64,000 nucleotides of DNA from Eubacterium saphenum ATCC 49989. GTDB taxonomy: Bacteria; Bacillota; Clostridia; Peptostreptococcales; Anaerovoracaceae. The stretch is taken from assembly GCA_000161975.1 (NCBI GenBank), contig GG688422.1:186001-250000 (forward strand). Direction: 5' to 3'. A model generated the notes under the pieces. The model had not been told where the DNA came from. It did no database searches and saw only the letters and a list, made by a program, of their open reading frames with translations. The first letter of the stretch is position 1, and every line of letters starts with the position of its first letter. This document shows, piece after piece, positions 45,765-56,150 of the stretch. The translations under genes were made by a program, and so were the position numbers.

Positions 45765-46710
45765 ACACTCTGTCCTTTCTGTCATTTATACCGTGAAACC
45801 CGACGTTCCATAATTTCTCAAGGTTATAGTAACTTCTTTTATCATTTGTGAAAATATTGATAAGCAAAAATCCAATATCCATAATTATCCATTCGCTTCC
45901 TCTTCCTTCCACCCTTATATCGTCCTTTATTTCAAACTTTTCGGATTCATTTTTTATATGGTATGTAAGCGCATCCATATGCCTTGCATTTTTCCCGGTT
46001 GCAATTATTGCAAAGTCTGCCAAAACATTTTTTTCACAAGTTTCAGCTATCTTTACATCCAGAGCAATCTTCTCGCTCATAAAGTTTGCCATGAATTTTG
46101 AAATCACAAATTCTCGATAGTATTCAGCTGCATTCAAAGAAGCTTGCCCTATCTTCGCGCCTTCATTTTTTAATTTTTTAAATAGGTATTTATAGTAAAG
46201 ATATACAGCCATATCTATATCGTAAAATGCAAGTTTTCGTATATCGGTTACACCTTCATATTCTCTTCCAAGCTCTATCGAATCCGCAATAAAAACTATT
46301 TTCTCTAAAAGAGTCATAGCAGGCCTTCCCATGGTATGGTGAGTTATAGCTCCAAGCACATCTTTATCGGTTATTCCATAGTTTTCACTTGCATATTCCG
46401 CCGCAAACCTTCCATGCTCCGTTTTGCTTTTTTCCTTTTGTATATCGTGGTAATAAGAAGCTATTATCGCATTCTCTTCATTTGCCTCATAGGCTATAGC
46501 CAAGGCGGAAGCCATGCGGGAAACTCTTATAGTGTGTTTAAACCTCGATTCGGTGAGATGTTTTACTATATTTTTTTTATGCTCCTTACACACATCATTA
46601 TCTCTATCGCTTAAAAATTTTTCAAAACAGCGATCATCCAAAGAAGCTAGAATTTTATCTATTTCAGTGTCTATATATGTGTTTTTATGATTATCAACGT
46701 CGTTTGTCAT
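45757..46710 (-). CDS. YqeK (HD-domain Ap4A hydrolase-like) fused to RsfS ribosomal silencing factor
   Basis: A 317-residue protein in one uninterrupted frame. Residues about 50-205 match YqeK, a symmetrical diadenosine-tetraphosphate hydrolase of the HD superfamily: [38 protein letters not shown] and IVFIADSIE. Residues about 208-302 match RsfS, which binds uL14 and blocks subunit joining during starvation: [22 protein letters not shown], then [14 protein letters not shown] and YYNLEKLW. In most Bacillota yqeK and rsfS are adjacent separate genes after nadD, so this is a fusion of neighbours in the conserved nadD-yqeK-rsfS order. nadD ends four bases before it. Confidence 0.88.
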   Translation of the reverse strand: MTNDVDNHKNTYIDTEIDKILASLDDRCFEKFLSDRDNDVCKEHKKNIVKHLTESRFKHTIRVSRMASALAIAYEANEENAIIASYYHDIQKEKSKTEHGRFAAEYASENYGITDKDVLGAITHHTMGRPAMTLLEKIVFIADSIELGREYEGVTDIRKLAFYDIDMAVYLYYKYLFKKLKNEGAKIGQASLNAAEYYREFVISKFMANFMSEKIALDVKIAETCEKNVLADFAIIATGKNARHMDALTYHIKNESEKFEIKDDIRVEGRGSEWIIMDIGFLLINIFTNDKRSYYNLEKLWNVGFHGINDRKDRVYE

Positions 46711-46714
46711 AAAT

Positions 46715-47317
46715 TTAATCCCTATACAATCCTCTTTCTTTTATATACTTATGCACCCCTTCAGGTAGCGGCAAAACTTTGTTGTGAATTTTAAGGTTTT
46801 CTTTAATATTGCTGGATGCCGCATCTACTATCTTATTATCAATAAGTATTACCTTGGTACCGTACTTCTCTTTCGCCTCATTTATTGCCGCATTTAGACG
46901 TTTTTTTTCATCTTCCGACCTGAGCGCTATTATCTGCGAGAAATTTGCTAAAATATAGTCTCCTTTTTTATATTTATGTATGTTGACAAAGGCATCGCTC
47001 CCCGATATAAAGTAAATTTCTTCACCTCTATGCTTTTCTTTAAAGTAATCCAGCGTTTTATAAGTATATGAAATTCCCTTCCTATTTATTTCAAAATGTG
47101 AAATATATGATTTCTCGACATCTTTAAATGCGATTTCCAACATGTTGATCCTATCTTCAGTACTCACCTCTATTTTATTCTCTTTAAAAGGCTGTATGTA
47201 GTTTGGCACTATATACACCATATCGAGTAAAGTCTTCTCAAGACACTCCCTCACCAAGTTTACATGACCTGAGTGAACAGGATCAAAACTTCCTCCGTAA
47301 ATACCTATATTTAGCAT
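46715..47317 (-). CDS. nadD: Nicotinate-nucleotide adenylyltransferase
   Basis: Makes deamido-NAD from nicotinate mononucleotide and ATP. A 200-residue nucleotidyltransferase with the opening IGIYGGSFDPVHSGHVNLV (GxFDPxHxGH), the YIVPNYIQPFKE loop, FISGSDAF and the ISSxxR-like AASSNIKENL segment (the usual R is N/K here). It forms the conserved nadD-yqeK-rsfS string. Confidence 0.94.
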   Translation of the reverse strand: MLNIGIYGGSFDPVHSGHVNLVRECLEKTLLDMVYIVPNYIQPFKENKIEVSTEDRINMLEIAFKDVEKSYISHFEINRKGISYTYKTLDYFKEKHRGEEIYFISGSDAFVNIHKYKKGDYILANFSQIIALRSEDEKKRLNAAINEAKEKYGTKVILIDNKIVDAASSNIKENLKIHNKVLPLPEGVHKYIKERGLYRD

Positions 47318-47327
47318 AGCACACTTT

Positions 47328-49079
47328 CTATTTTTTTATTTGTATACCGAGTTCTGTAAGCTGTTCTTTATCCGCCGCATCGGGAGCTTTAGACAGTGGA
47401 CATTCGGCAGCTTGATTTTTAGGAAAAGCTATTACATCTTTAATGCTGCTTGCACCTGCCAGTATCATGCAAAGCCTGTCAAGCCCATAGGCAAGCCCTC
47501 CATGAGGAGGTACTCCATATGAAAAAGCATTCAGCAAAAATCCGAATTTTGCCTCGATTTCTTCTTCATCCATTCCTAATATCTTAAATATTTCTTTTTG
47601 TACATCCTTATCGTGAATCCTTATGCTTCCGCCACCTATTTCATTGCCGTTGAGCACGATGTCATATGCATCCGCTTTAAGTTTTTTAGGATCTTTTAAA
47701 TCCTCAAGCGAATTTAATTTCGGAGATGTAAAAGGATGGTGCATAGCCTTATGTCCATCATCCTCTAAGGAAAACATAGGAAAATCCGTAACCCATAACA
47801 GATCAATCTGATCTTTATCGATAAGATCTTGCTCCTTAGCGATGTGATTTCTTAAAAATCCGAGCGAATCGAATACCACCTTGTTTATGCCCGATGCCAG
47901 TAATATGAGATCTCCCTTTTCTGCGTTAAATGCCCTTGCAATCTCTTCAAGATCGGAATCCGAGTAAAATTTGCCTATAGATGATTTAATAGGCTCTGTA
48001 TACCTTATCCAGGCAAGTCCTAAAATTCCGTAATCCTTTGCAAGTTCTGTAAGCTTGTCTATACCCTTTCTTGAATACTTTTCACTGCCGCCCTTAACAC
48101 ATATTCCTCTTACAGATCCGCCTTCCGAAACCGCCTTGTCAAAGACGTTAAAGCCTTTATTTATAACCAAGCTACTTATATCATGAAGTTCCATGCCGAA
48201 TCTTGTATCCGGTTTATCGCTCCCGAATCTTTCCATAGCTTCATCATAGCTGAATCTTCTGAAAGGCGTAGTTATTTCCTTGCCCTTGATTTTTTTGAAT
48301 ACTTCCTTTAAAAACCCTTCCTCAATGGCGATTATTTCATCCGCATCAGTAAAGGAAAGTTCCATATCGATCTGTGTAAATTCAGGTTGTCTGTCTGCTC
48401 TTAGATCCTCATCTCTAAAACATTTTGCTATCTGTATATATCTATCACAACCCGATACCATAAGAAGCTGCTTATACATTTGAGGCGATTGAGGAAGCGC
48501 ATAAAACGAACCTTTATGTACCCTGCTTGGAACAAGATAATCTCTGGCACCTTCAGGGGTCGGTTTTATGAGCATCGGTGTTTCTATTTCCCTAAAGCCT
48601 AATTCATCAAAGTACTTTCTCGTAAGTTTAGTGAGCTCGTGTCTTATGTCCAAGATTTTTTGCATGCTTGTCTTCCTTAGATCAAGGTACCTGTATTTAA
48701 GCCTCAGGTCTTCACTTACATCATCATCATCCTTTACATATATTGGCGGTGTCTCCGAAGCTGAATAGATTACAAGATCACTTCCCACTACTTCGTACTT
48801 ACCGGTTTTCATATCGGGGTTTTCGTTTTCTCTTATTCTTACCTTACCTGATATACCTATTACATATTCGCTTTTAAGTTCATTAACCTTTTTAAAAAGG
48901 TTCTCATCTATATTCTTATCAAAAAAAACCTGTACTATTCCCGTTCTGTCTCTAAGGTCTAAAAAAACTATTTCTCCGAGTTTTCGTATCTTGCTTACCC
49001 AACCGTTTAAAGATACCTCTTTATCAAGATGCGCATCCGAAATTTCACCTGCAAACGCATTTCTTTTTATAAGCTTCAT
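47328..49079 (-). CDS. aspS: Aspartyl-tRNA synthetase
   Basis: Class IIb synthetase of 583 residues, bacterial type with a GAD insertion domain. OB-fold anticodon-binding domain (about 1-110: LNGWVSKIRKLGEIVFLDLRD), motif 1 in the FREIETPMLIKPTPEGARDYLVPSR region, motif 2 CFRDEDLRADRQPEFTQIDME (in blocks), motif 3 GLAYGLDRLCMILAG. GGAGAGGTGG precedes ATG. It is 32 bases after hisS. Confidence 0.97.
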   Translation of the reverse strand: MKLIKRNAFAGEISDAHLDKEVSLNGWVSKIRKLGEIVFLDLRDRTGIVQVFFDKNIDENLFKKVNELKSEYVIGISGKVRIRENENPDMKTGKYEVVGSDLVIYSASETPPIYVKDDDDVSEDLRLKYRYLDLRKTSMQKILDIRHELTKLTRKYFDELGFREIETPMLIKPTPEGARDYLVPSRVHKGSFYALPQSPQMYKQLLMVSGCDRYIQIAKCFRDEDLRADRQPEFTQIDMELSFTDADEIIAIEEGFLKEVFKKIKGKEITTPFRRFSYDEAMERFGSDKPDTRFGMELHDISSLVINKGFNVFDKAVSEGGSVRGICVKGGSEKYSRKGIDKLTELAKDYGILGLAWIRYTEPIKSSIGKFYSDSDLEEIARAFNAEKGDLILLASGINKVVFDSLGFLRNHIAKEQDLIDKDQIDLLWVTDFPMFSLEDDGHKAMHHPFTSPKLNSLEDLKDPKKLKADAYDIVLNGNEIGGGSIRIHDKDVQKEIFKILGMDEEEIEAKFGFLLNAFSYGVPPHGGLAYGLDRLCMILAGASSIKDVIAFPKNQAAECPLSKAPDAADKEQLTELGIQIKK

Positions 49080-49111
49080 CCACCTCTCCTTAATCTCTGT
49101 TTATAGCTCTC

Positions 49112-50368
49112 TTATATAGTCTCTTGCGAATTTACAAGCTCGCTGATCTTAACCGTTTTTTGATCGCCACTTGCCATGTTTTTAACCGTTACAGCTTCGT
49201 TTTTAAGCTCATCTTCACCCAGTATCAACGCATATTTTGCATTGATTTTATTGGCATATTTAATGAGCGATTTGAAATTTCTGTTCATTATATCTACCAC
49301 TACCGTTTTGCCGGAATTTCTCAGCATCTTAGCGATAGCATATATCTTTTCATATGGGACGTTTTCACCTGCCGGTATTATAACATATTCAGGTGAAGTT
49401 GAAATGGATTTATCTATATTTTCGCTGTCTATAGCCAGCATAAGCCTTTCCAAACCTATGCCGAATCCTATTCCGGGCTCCTCGATTCCTGCAAGAGTAT
49501 TGATGAGATTATCATATCTTCCGCCTCCACATACGGTAGCCTTGGCTCCTATATTTTCATGTATAAATTCAAATGCCGTTTTGTTGTAATAATCGAGTCC
49601 TCTTACAATTCGAGGATCCACTTCGTATTGAATTCCGGCATCTGTCAAAAGTTCCTGCAGTTTGCTGAAATCATTTGCACATTCGCTACATATAAAATCC
49701 AAAATGCTTGGCGCATCGCTTGAATATTTTGTGCATTCGTCTTCCTTGCAGTCAAGTAATCTCATAGGATTCGTATTTAACCGGATCTTACAGGTTTCGC
49801 ATAGATTTTCGCTTACGGATTCATAATATTTTACAAGGGCTTCCTTGTATTTTTCTCTGCATTTGTTGCAGCCTATGCTGTTTATCTTTAGAGTAATTTC
49901 TTTAAGGCCAATGTTATTCAAAAAGTCGCTCGCAAGCATTATCACTTCAGCATCTGCCTGAACTTCCTTAGAGCCGAAGCATTCAATGCCTAGTTGATGA
50001 AACATCCTCTGTCTTCCGCTTTGCGGCTTTTCGTAGCGAAAACATGATGATACGTATGAATACTTCACGGGTTTTGCCTTTGACAGCTCACCTGACTGAA
50101 CATATGCACGTGCAACACCTGCTGTGCCTTCAGGCCTCAATGATATACTTCTTCCGCCAAGATCTTTGAAGGTGTACATTTCCTTTTGAACGATATCCGT
50201 GCCGCTTCCCACTCCTCTGCTGAAAAGCTCCGTATATTCTATTACAGGTGTCATGATTTCATTATAGCCATACGATGAAGCTACCTTTAAAAATTCGTTT
50301 TCAAGATATCTAAATAATGCGGTTTCTTTGGGCATGAGATCTTTAGTGCCCTTAGGTGCGTTAGTCAA
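49112..50368 (-). CDS. hisS: Histidyl-tRNA synthetase
   Basis: Class IIa synthetase of 418 residues. It shows APKGTKDLMPKE at the N-terminus, motif 1 MTPVIEYTELFSRGVG, motif 2 SSCFRYEKPQSGRQRMFHQ, the histidine-binding RGLDYYNKTAFEF loop, GGGRYDNL, motif 3 GFGIGLERLML and a C-terminal anticodon domain. The start is TTG (50366-50368) six bases after GGAGG. Downstream of the MBL gene; hisS-aspS is a conserved Bacillota pair. Confidence 0.96.
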   Translation of the reverse strand: MTNAPKGTKDLMPKETALFRYLENEFLKVASSYGYNEIMTPVIEYTELFSRGVGSGTDIVQKEMYTFKDLGGRSISLRPEGTAGVARAYVQSGELSKAKPVKYSYVSSCFRYEKPQSGRQRMFHQLGIECFGSKEVQADAEVIMLASDFLNNIGLKEITLKINSIGCNKCREKYKEALVKYYESVSENLCETCKIRLNTNPMRLLDCKEDECTKYSSDAPSILDFICSECANDFSKLQELLTDAGIQYEVDPRIVRGLDYYNKTAFEFIHENIGAKATVCGGGRYDNLINTLAGIEEPGIGFGIGLERLMLAIDSENIDKSISTSPEYVIIPAGENVPYEKIYAIAKMLRNSGKTVVVDIMNRNFKSLIKYANKINAKYALILGEDELKNEAVTVKNMASGDQKTVKISELVNSQETI

Positions 50369-50398
50369 TTCTATCCTCCATATTTAAAATAATGTTTG

Positions 50399-51028
50399 TT
50401 ATAGTTCCGGAACGAACGGATTGTTCTTTTTTTCGATACCTATTGTAGTTGTGCCCATATGTCCCGGATATACTTCGGTATCATCCGGCAGCTTATACAG
50501 CTTTTCTCTTATTGAACGAGTGATGTCCTCGAAGGATCCTCCTGTAAAATCCGTTCTTCCTATGGAATGTGAAAAGAGAGTATCTCCCGAAAACAGTGCA
50601 TTAGGTGTGTAAATGCATATTCCGCCCGGTGTATGTCCAGGTGTATGTATGATATCGAGTTTCATATTCCCTACAGTAAGTGTATCTCCGTCGCTTACGT
50701 ATTCATCTATCTTTATCGTATTTGGCTTGCCGCTTATTTCTATGCTGCCGTTTAGCCTTGGATCATTGTACCAATCTATATCGCCCTTGTGTGCAACCAC
50801 CTTTGCATCCGGGAAATCCTTTCTCTGATCATTAACACCGCCCGTATGGTCGTCGTGACCGTGGGTTACTATTATATATTTAATATATATTCTTTCTTTT
50901 TTTACGAAATCCGTGATGTCCTTAAGGTATTTGCCGATATCGATGATAAACCCTTCAAGCGTATCTTCATCATATACAAGATAGGTGTTTATCTGTAAAA
51001 AGCCTGTAACAAATGTCTTGATTTTCAT
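50399..51028 (-). CDS. MBL-fold hydrolase (glyoxalase II-like)
   Basis: A roughly 209-residue metallo-beta-lactamase-fold protein with the metal motif VTHGHDDHTGGV (HxHxDH), the HTPGHTPGGICIY motif, FSGDTLFSHSIGRTD and a final HMGTTTIGIE with a metal-ligand His. The gene lies between relA and hisS, a placement common in Clostridia, but the substrate is unknown. ATG 51026-51028 (MKIKTFVTGFLQINTYLV) is preferred over an upstream GTG at 51052 that lies inside relA. Confidence 0.85.
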   Translation of the reverse strand: MKIKTFVTGFLQINTYLVYDEDTLEGFIIDIGKYLKDITDFVKKERIYIKYIIVTHGHDDHTGGVNDQRKDFPDAKVVAHKGDIDWYNDPRLNGSIEISGKPNTIKIDEYVSDGDTLTVGNMKLDIIHTPGHTPGGICIYTPNALFSGDTLFSHSIGRTDFTGGSFEDITRSIREKLYKLPDDTEVYPGHMGTTTIGIEKKNNPFVPEL

Positions 51029-51035
51029 AAATTCT

Positions 51036-53237
51036 CTACTTTCTGTACACATCTATAACGTTCTCTATACCCTTAAGCCTTCCAATCAGTTTATTCATTT
51101 GAGCAGTATGCGTGAGGTTAAGTGTAAGATCCATCTGCATTATTCCTTCAGATGTTGAATTTGCATTTATTCCTGCAATTTTTATATCCATTCCCTCACA
51201 TGTTCTTGAAAGGTCTGTAAATACTCCCTTTGTATCGGTAGAAATTACGCAGATATCAGCAAGATAAGAAGGCGTCAGTTTTTCGTAATCCCACTTTACA
51301 TTTATCTTTCTGCTGGGATCGTTGCTCAGCATATATTTAAGGTTGGAACAATCGCTTCTATGCACCATTATTCCTCTTCCCTTGGATACATAGCCGCATA
51401 TCTCATCGCCGGGTACCGGGTTACAGCATTTTGCCATTCTGACTTTAAGGTTTGAATAGCCGTCTGCAACTATGCCGGGATTTTCTCGTTTTCTTCTGTT
51501 TTCCTTCTCTTTAAGTTTTGAAAGTTCAGTCTTTTTTATACTCTCAATAGCTTCCTGTTCTTCTTCTGCTATGTCTTTATGATCATCCTTATAATATTCA
51601 AGTAAAAGGTTGTATACCTTGGATTGAAACGCTCCGCCATATGAAACCTGAGAATAAAGTTCATCCACATTACTTAAATTAAGCTTTTTAGCAGCCCTCG
51701 ACAAATAAGCTCCCTTGAGTATCTCCTTAGGTTCATGTCCTTTCTTTCTCACATATTTGTCCAGAACCTCTTTACCCTTGTCTATTATATCATTTTTGTT
51801 TTGACTTTTAAGCCACTGCCTGATTTTGCTTCTTGCAGAGCTGCTTTTGGCCATATTTAACCAGTCTATGCTGGGTCCGCTTGAATTTGCCGAGGTGATT
51901 ATATCCACAATATCGCCGTTATTCAGCACGTGATCTATCGTTACCATTTTGCCGTTTACCTTAGCGCCCACACATTTACAGCCTATCTGTGTGTGTATTT
52001 TAAAAGCAAAATCAAGAGGAGTAGCGCCTGCCGGCAATTCTATGACATCTCCCTTAGGCGTAAAAACGAATACCTGTCTGGTAAAGAGGTCTATTTTAAG
52101 GGTATCCATAAACTCTTTAGAATCTACAACATCCTTCTGCCATTCCAAGGTCTGCCTTAACCAGGCAAGCTTTATATCATCCGCTTCCTCCGAAGCGCTT
52201 GATTTACCTTCCTTATACTTCCAGTGCGCAGCTATTCCATATTCAGCAAGTTCGTGCATTTTTTTTGTTCTAATCTGAACTTCAAAAGGTCTTCCTATAC
52301 TTCCGATTACCGTGGTATGAATAGACTGATACATATTCATCTTCGGCATAGCTATATAGTCTTTAAATCTGCCGGGAATAGGTGTCCATATATTATGTAC
52401 GACACCCAGAACTGCATAACAATCAGATTTTTCATTTACAATGATCCTTATTGCCGTAAGATCGAAAATTTCATCCAGAGACTTCTTTTGATGCTGCATT
52501 TTCTTATATATGCTGTAAAAATGCTTGCTTCTTCCATAGATTGTATATTCGATTCCGAGAGGTTTTAGAGCTCTTTCCACCTCGCTTATAACATCCTTGA
52601 TGGCTTTTTCACGCTCCGTTTTCTTCTCGTTTACATTTTTCTTAAGCTCTTCGTAGGTTTCAGGATGAAGACATTTCAGCGCTATATCTTCAAGTTCAAA
52701 TTTAATCGAATATATTCCAAGTCTGCTGGCAAGTGGCGCATATATGTCTAGAGTTTCCTGGCACTTGAGTTTGATCTTATCCTGCGACATATAATTTATC
52801 GTTCTAAGATTATGGAGCCTATCGGCAAGCTTGATTATGAGCACTCTTATATCTTTACTCATGGCAAGAAACATCTTTCGCATATTTTCCGCCTGTACTT
52901 CTTCCTTGGTTTCAAATACAAGCGTTCCAAGTTTAGTGACGCCTTCTACAAGATGTCTTACATCGGATCCGAATTTTTCTTCTACCATCTCAGGGGTAAA
53001 ATCGGTATCTTCTATAACGTCATGAAGAAGCCCGGCTATGAGCGTATCTTCATCCATTCCAAGTTCTGCGAGAATTTTCGCTACCGCCTCGGGGTGGATA
53101 ATATACGGTTCTCCGGACTTCCTTTTTTGACCATTATGCTGCTTGTAAGCTACATCATAGGCCTCACCAAGTTTTTCAAGGTCATACGACTTAATAGCTT
53201 TTATTTCTTTTAAAAATTTGGTTTTCGCATCTTCCAT
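51036..53237 (-). CDS. relA: Bifunctional (p)ppGpp synthetase/hydrolase
   Basis: Long RSH enzyme (733 residues) of the stringent response. HD hydrolase domain (about 30-180; YIIHPEAVAKILAELGMDEDTLIAGLLHDVIEDT in blocks), synthetase domain (YGRSKHFYSIYKKM, TAIRIIV, GRFKDYIAMPK), TGS domain (VFTPKGDVIELPAGATPLDFAF in blocks), a zinc-finger-like CCNP...H-C segment and a C-terminal ACT domain. The HD motif is intact, so hydrolase activity is expected. It sits between secDF and the MBL gene. Confidence 0.96.
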   Translation of the reverse strand: MEDAKTKFLKEIKAIKSYDLEKLGEAYDVAYKQHNGQKRKSGEPYIIHPEAVAKILAELGMDEDTLIAGLLHDVIEDTDFTPEMVEEKFGSDVRHLVEGVTKLGTLVFETKEEVQAENMRKMFLAMSKDIRVLIIKLADRLHNLRTINYMSQDKIKLKCQETLDIYAPLASRLGIYSIKFELEDIALKCLHPETYEELKKNVNEKKTEREKAIKDVISEVERALKPLGIEYTIYGRSKHFYSIYKKMQHQKKSLDEIFDLTAIRIIVNEKSDCYAVLGVVHNIWTPIPGRFKDYIAMPKMNMYQSIHTTVIGSIGRPFEVQIRTKKMHELAEYGIAAHWKYKEGKSSASEEADDIKLAWLRQTLEWQKDVVDSKEFMDTLKIDLFTRQVFVFTPKGDVIELPAGATPLDFAFKIHTQIGCKCVGAKVNGKMVTIDHVLNNGDIVDIITSANSSGPSIDWLNMAKSSSARSKIRQWLKSQNKNDIIDKGKEVLDKYVRKKGHEPKEILKGAYLSRAAKKLNLSNVDELYSQVSYGGAFQSKVYNLLLEYYKDDHKDIAEEEQEAIESIKKTELSKLKEKENRRKRENPGIVADGYSNLKVRMAKCCNPVPGDEICGYVSKGRGIMVHRSDCSNLKYMLSNDPSRKINVKWDYEKLTPSYLADICVISTDTKGVFTDLSRTCEGMDIKIAGINANSTSEGIMQMDLTLNLTHTAQMNKLIGRLKGIENVIDVYRK

Positions 53238-53254
53238 TTCTTACCTTCATAGAG

Positions 53255-55531
53255 CTACACTACTGCTCCATCATCAAGCTTTGCCTTAGAAACATCTTTT
53301 TTCTTATTCTTTTTCTTGCCGGATGCTTTACCTGTATCTCCGCCTTTACCTCCCTTGCCTGTAAACAAATTAGTGAAATCATAATACAGAGATCCGCAGA
53401 TAAACACCGATGAATATGTACCTGTTGCAACACCTATCATAAGAGGAATTGTAAATGATCTTATAACATCACTTGTAAATATGAGTAGCGGCACCATTAC
53501 GATCATGGTTGTAAGCGAAGTTACTATACTTCTGCTCAAAGTGGAGTTTATGCTCTTGTTTATAACATCTGCAACTGCACCTTTTTTAAGGTATTTATTG
53601 TTTTCCCTGATTCTATCAAAGATTACTATCGTATCATTAATGGAATATCCGAATACCGTAAGTATGGCCGCAATAAACGGATTGCTTATTTCGTAATAGA
53701 AAATCGAATAGAACGCAAGCATTATAAGCACATCGTGTATTACACCTATCAATGCAGCCCCGCCAAAGCGCCACTTCCTAAATCTTATCCTAATGTATAC
53801 AAGCATGAGAACAGCGGCTATAGCAAGCGCTTTAATTGCATTTTGCCTCAACAACTTTCCTATGGATGGTCCGAAATCGTTAAATTCCTTTATGTCCTTC
53901 TTCTTGTCAATCTTGTATTCCTTATGCATGGCTTCAAGAAGTTTTTCTCTGGAAGCTCTATCAAGATGCTTCCTTGTCCTTACTATTACCTCTTTATTCG
54001 CCTTACCCGCATAGATAACCTCTCCTGCAACGTCATTCTTTTTAAGGAAACTTTTAAGCTTATCCTGGTCTACAACCTTATGCATGTCTACATGCATCAT
54101 GGTTCCACCGGTAAAATCTATACCGTAGTTATATCCTCTTGCTATGAAAATACCACCACCTATTAGAAATACAACTATAGAAATTATATACGCTATCTTC
54201 CTTATCTTCATAAAGTTTATGTTTGTATTTAATTCAAATGAAATTTTATTATCCTTCTTTACTCCGAAGAATTTCTTGTCCGCAAAAATATTGCTGTGTG
54301 AGAGTACCGTCATAAACAATCTTGTAAGTATTACGGCGGTAAGTATACTTGCAGCAATACCGATCATTAGAGTCCATGCAAAGCCCTTTACAAGACTTGT
54401 TCCTAATTGATAAAGCACCACAGCAGCTATAAACGTCGTAATCTGCGAGTCTATTATCGTACTCATGGAGTTTTTGAAGCCGTTTTCACAGGACGGTCTA
54501 ATTGCGCCTCCTGCAGAAAGCTCTTCTCTTATCCTTGTAAATATAATTACGTTAGCATCTACGGCCATACCTATGGATAAGACTATACCTGCAATACCCG
54601 GGAGCGTAAGTGTACTTCCCATGAGAGCCATAACAGCTACAAGTATTACAATGTACGCAAGTAATGCTAAATTTGCTACAAGTCCCATAACCCTATATAG
54701 CAGTACCATAAGTATAAAAATTAATATTACACCTATTATTCCGGCTTTAACGCTCTTTTCAAATGCGTTGTATCCGATGGTCGCATCCTGCTGAGAAGAA
54801 CTCACTTCCTTCATGGCTACAGGTAGCGCACCACCTCTTATAAGAGCGGATAATTCCGTAGCTTCAGATTTTCTGAATCCGCCCTTTCCGCTCGTTATCT
54901 GGCATGTTCCGCCTGAAATTACTCCCTGCACCTGAGGTGAAGAGATGACTTTGTCATCGAGTTTAATAATTATGACATCGCTTTGAAGGTTTGAATCTTT
55001 AGGTTTATGTGCCTTTGATATAGCTTCCTTCGTTCCTTCTTCAAATAATTTTGCTCCTTTGTCGGTAAATTCAAGGTTTACCAAGTATCCACCATTGTTT
55101 TGGTCTACTTCCGTACTTGCATTCTTTACGTCCTTACCCGTGAGCACCTCGGATTCATCCGCAAGTAAGAACTTAAGCTGCGCTGTTTTACCTATTTTTT
55201 TGATGGCATCATCGGTGTTTTCGGCGCCCGGCATCTCTATTCTAAGTCTCTTTTCACCTTCTATCGTTATTGTAGGTTCTGATAGACCAAGAGCATTAAC
55301 ACGCTTTTCAATTACAGCCTGCGTCTGATCCATAAGTTTTTTAAGCTCTGCACCCTTTTTATCGGTTTGTGCTTCCATCAAAACATAGGCACCGCCCTTG
55401 ATGTCAAGCCCCAGGTTAACCTTATCCTTAAGCGGTTTTGATCCACCCACTCCATTGAACATTGAATAAAATCCAAATGCTATTAGCAGGATTATTAAGA
55501 TTGAAATAATTCTTTTGCCATTTATATTCAT
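53255..55531 (-). CDS. secDF: Fused protein translocase subunit SecDF
   Basis: A single 758-residue protein combining SecD and SecF, the proton-driven auxiliary of the Sec translocon. SecD half: N-terminal membrane segment, LGLDIKGGAYVLME, the large P1 domain, TLPGIAGIVLSIGMAVDANVIIFTRIREEL (in blocks). SecF half (from about residue 440): GIDFTGGTMM, GYSINDTIVIFDRIREN. About twelve membrane segments in total. The lysine-rich C-terminal tail (GKKKNKKKDVSK) is cytoplasmic. It follows yajC. Confidence 0.97.
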   Translation of the reverse strand: MNINGKRIISILIILLIAFGFYSMFNGVGGSKPLKDKVNLGLDIKGGAYVLMEAQTDKKGAELKKLMDQTQAVIEKRVNALGLSEPTITIEGEKRLRIEMPGAENTDDAIKKIGKTAQLKFLLADESEVLTGKDVKNASTEVDQNNGGYLVNLEFTDKGAKLFEEGTKEAISKAHKPKDSNLQSDVIIIKLDDKVISSPQVQGVISGGTCQITSGKGGFRKSEATELSALIRGGALPVAMKEVSSSQQDATIGYNAFEKSVKAGIIGVILIFILMVLLYRVMGLVANLALLAYIVILVAVMALMGSTLTLPGIAGIVLSIGMAVDANVIIFTRIREELSAGGAIRPSCENGFKNSMSTIIDSQITTFIAAVVLYQLGTSLVKGFAWTLMIGIAASILTAVILTRLFMTVLSHSNIFADKKFFGVKKDNKISFELNTNINFMKIRKIAYIISIVVFLIGGGIFIARGYNYGIDFTGGTMMHVDMHKVVDQDKLKSFLKKNDVAGEVIYAGKANKEVIVRTRKHLDRASREKLLEAMHKEYKIDKKKDIKEFNDFGPSIGKLLRQNAIKALAIAAVLMLVYIRIRFRKWRFGGAALIGVIHDVLIMLAFYSIFYYEISNPFIAAILTVFGYSINDTIVIFDRIRENNKYLKKGAVADVINKSINSTLSRSIVTSLTTMIVMVPLLIFTSDVIRSFTIPLMIGVATGTYSSVFICGSLYYDFTNLFTGKGGKGGDTGKASGKKKNKKKDVSKAKLDDGAVV

Positions 55532-55568
55532 TCCATATACCTCGAATTCCCGGTAACGACGATAACTT

Positions 55569-55988
55569 TTAATTTAGTTTTTTTACTCTGGATGGTTTTG
55601 CGTTTTCAGTTTCGCCGTCCGCATCAGAAGTTTTTTCAGCTTCATCGCCTCTGGATGCAGGTTTAACAGCTGCACTTGCTCTTTTAAACCTATTGCTTTT
55701 AGGTACAGCAGGCTCAAACTCATCCTTAGCAAGCTTGGATACACCCCACTTCATTATTTCCAATTTATTCTTATCGGCTCCAATGCTTATTACCAAGGTA
55801 TCACCTTTAACGGACATGATTTTTCCTATAAATCCACCTATCGTAATAACCTCATCGCCCACCTGCAAGGTGTCTCTCATCGTCTTTACAGCTTTTTCTC
55901 TCTTCTTTTGTGGTCTTATCATTAAAAAGTAAATGATTGCAAAAAAAACAGCTATCATAAGTACACTTTTCATCATCTCGTTGTTCAT
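55569..55988 (-). CDS. yajC: Preprotein translocase accessory subunit YajC
   Basis: A small single-pass membrane protein (139 residues) that associates with SecDF. It has a membrane segment (about 7-24), the FLMIRPQKKREKA motif, then VGDEVITIGGFIGKIMSVKGDTLVI in blocks. The C-terminal 45 residues are a charged, low-complexity extension longer than in most YajC proteins. TAGGAGGATGCG precedes ATG. It stands immediately downstream of tRNA-Leu(CAA). Confidence 0.93.
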   Translation of the reverse strand: MNNEMMKSVLMIAVFFAIIYFLMIRPQKKREKAVKTMRDTLQVGDEVITIGGFIGKIMSVKGDTLVISIGADKNKLEIMKWGVSKLAKDEFEPAVPKSNRFKRASAAVKPASRGDEAEKTSDADGETENAKPSRVKKLN

Positions 55989-56014
55989 CGCATCCTCCTA
56001 TATACAAAAAAATC

Positions 56015-56101
56015 TGGTGCCGGCGATGAGAGTCGAACTCATACGGTGCAAGCACCACGGGATTTTGAATCCCGCACGTCTACCAATTCCATCACGCCGG
56101 C
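56015..56101 (-). tRNA. tRNA-Leu (anticodon CAA)
   Basis: The minus strand folds into a class II tRNA: acceptor GCCGGCG/CGCCGGC, anticodon stem CGGGA/TCCCG around TTCAAAA (anticodon CAA, reads UUG), a long variable arm, a T-arm containing GTTCGACTC, and an encoded CCA end. Confidence 0.95.
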
Positions 56102-56150
56102 AAGACTACAAACACATTTCATATAATATCGCAAAAAGCTCTTATGCTCT

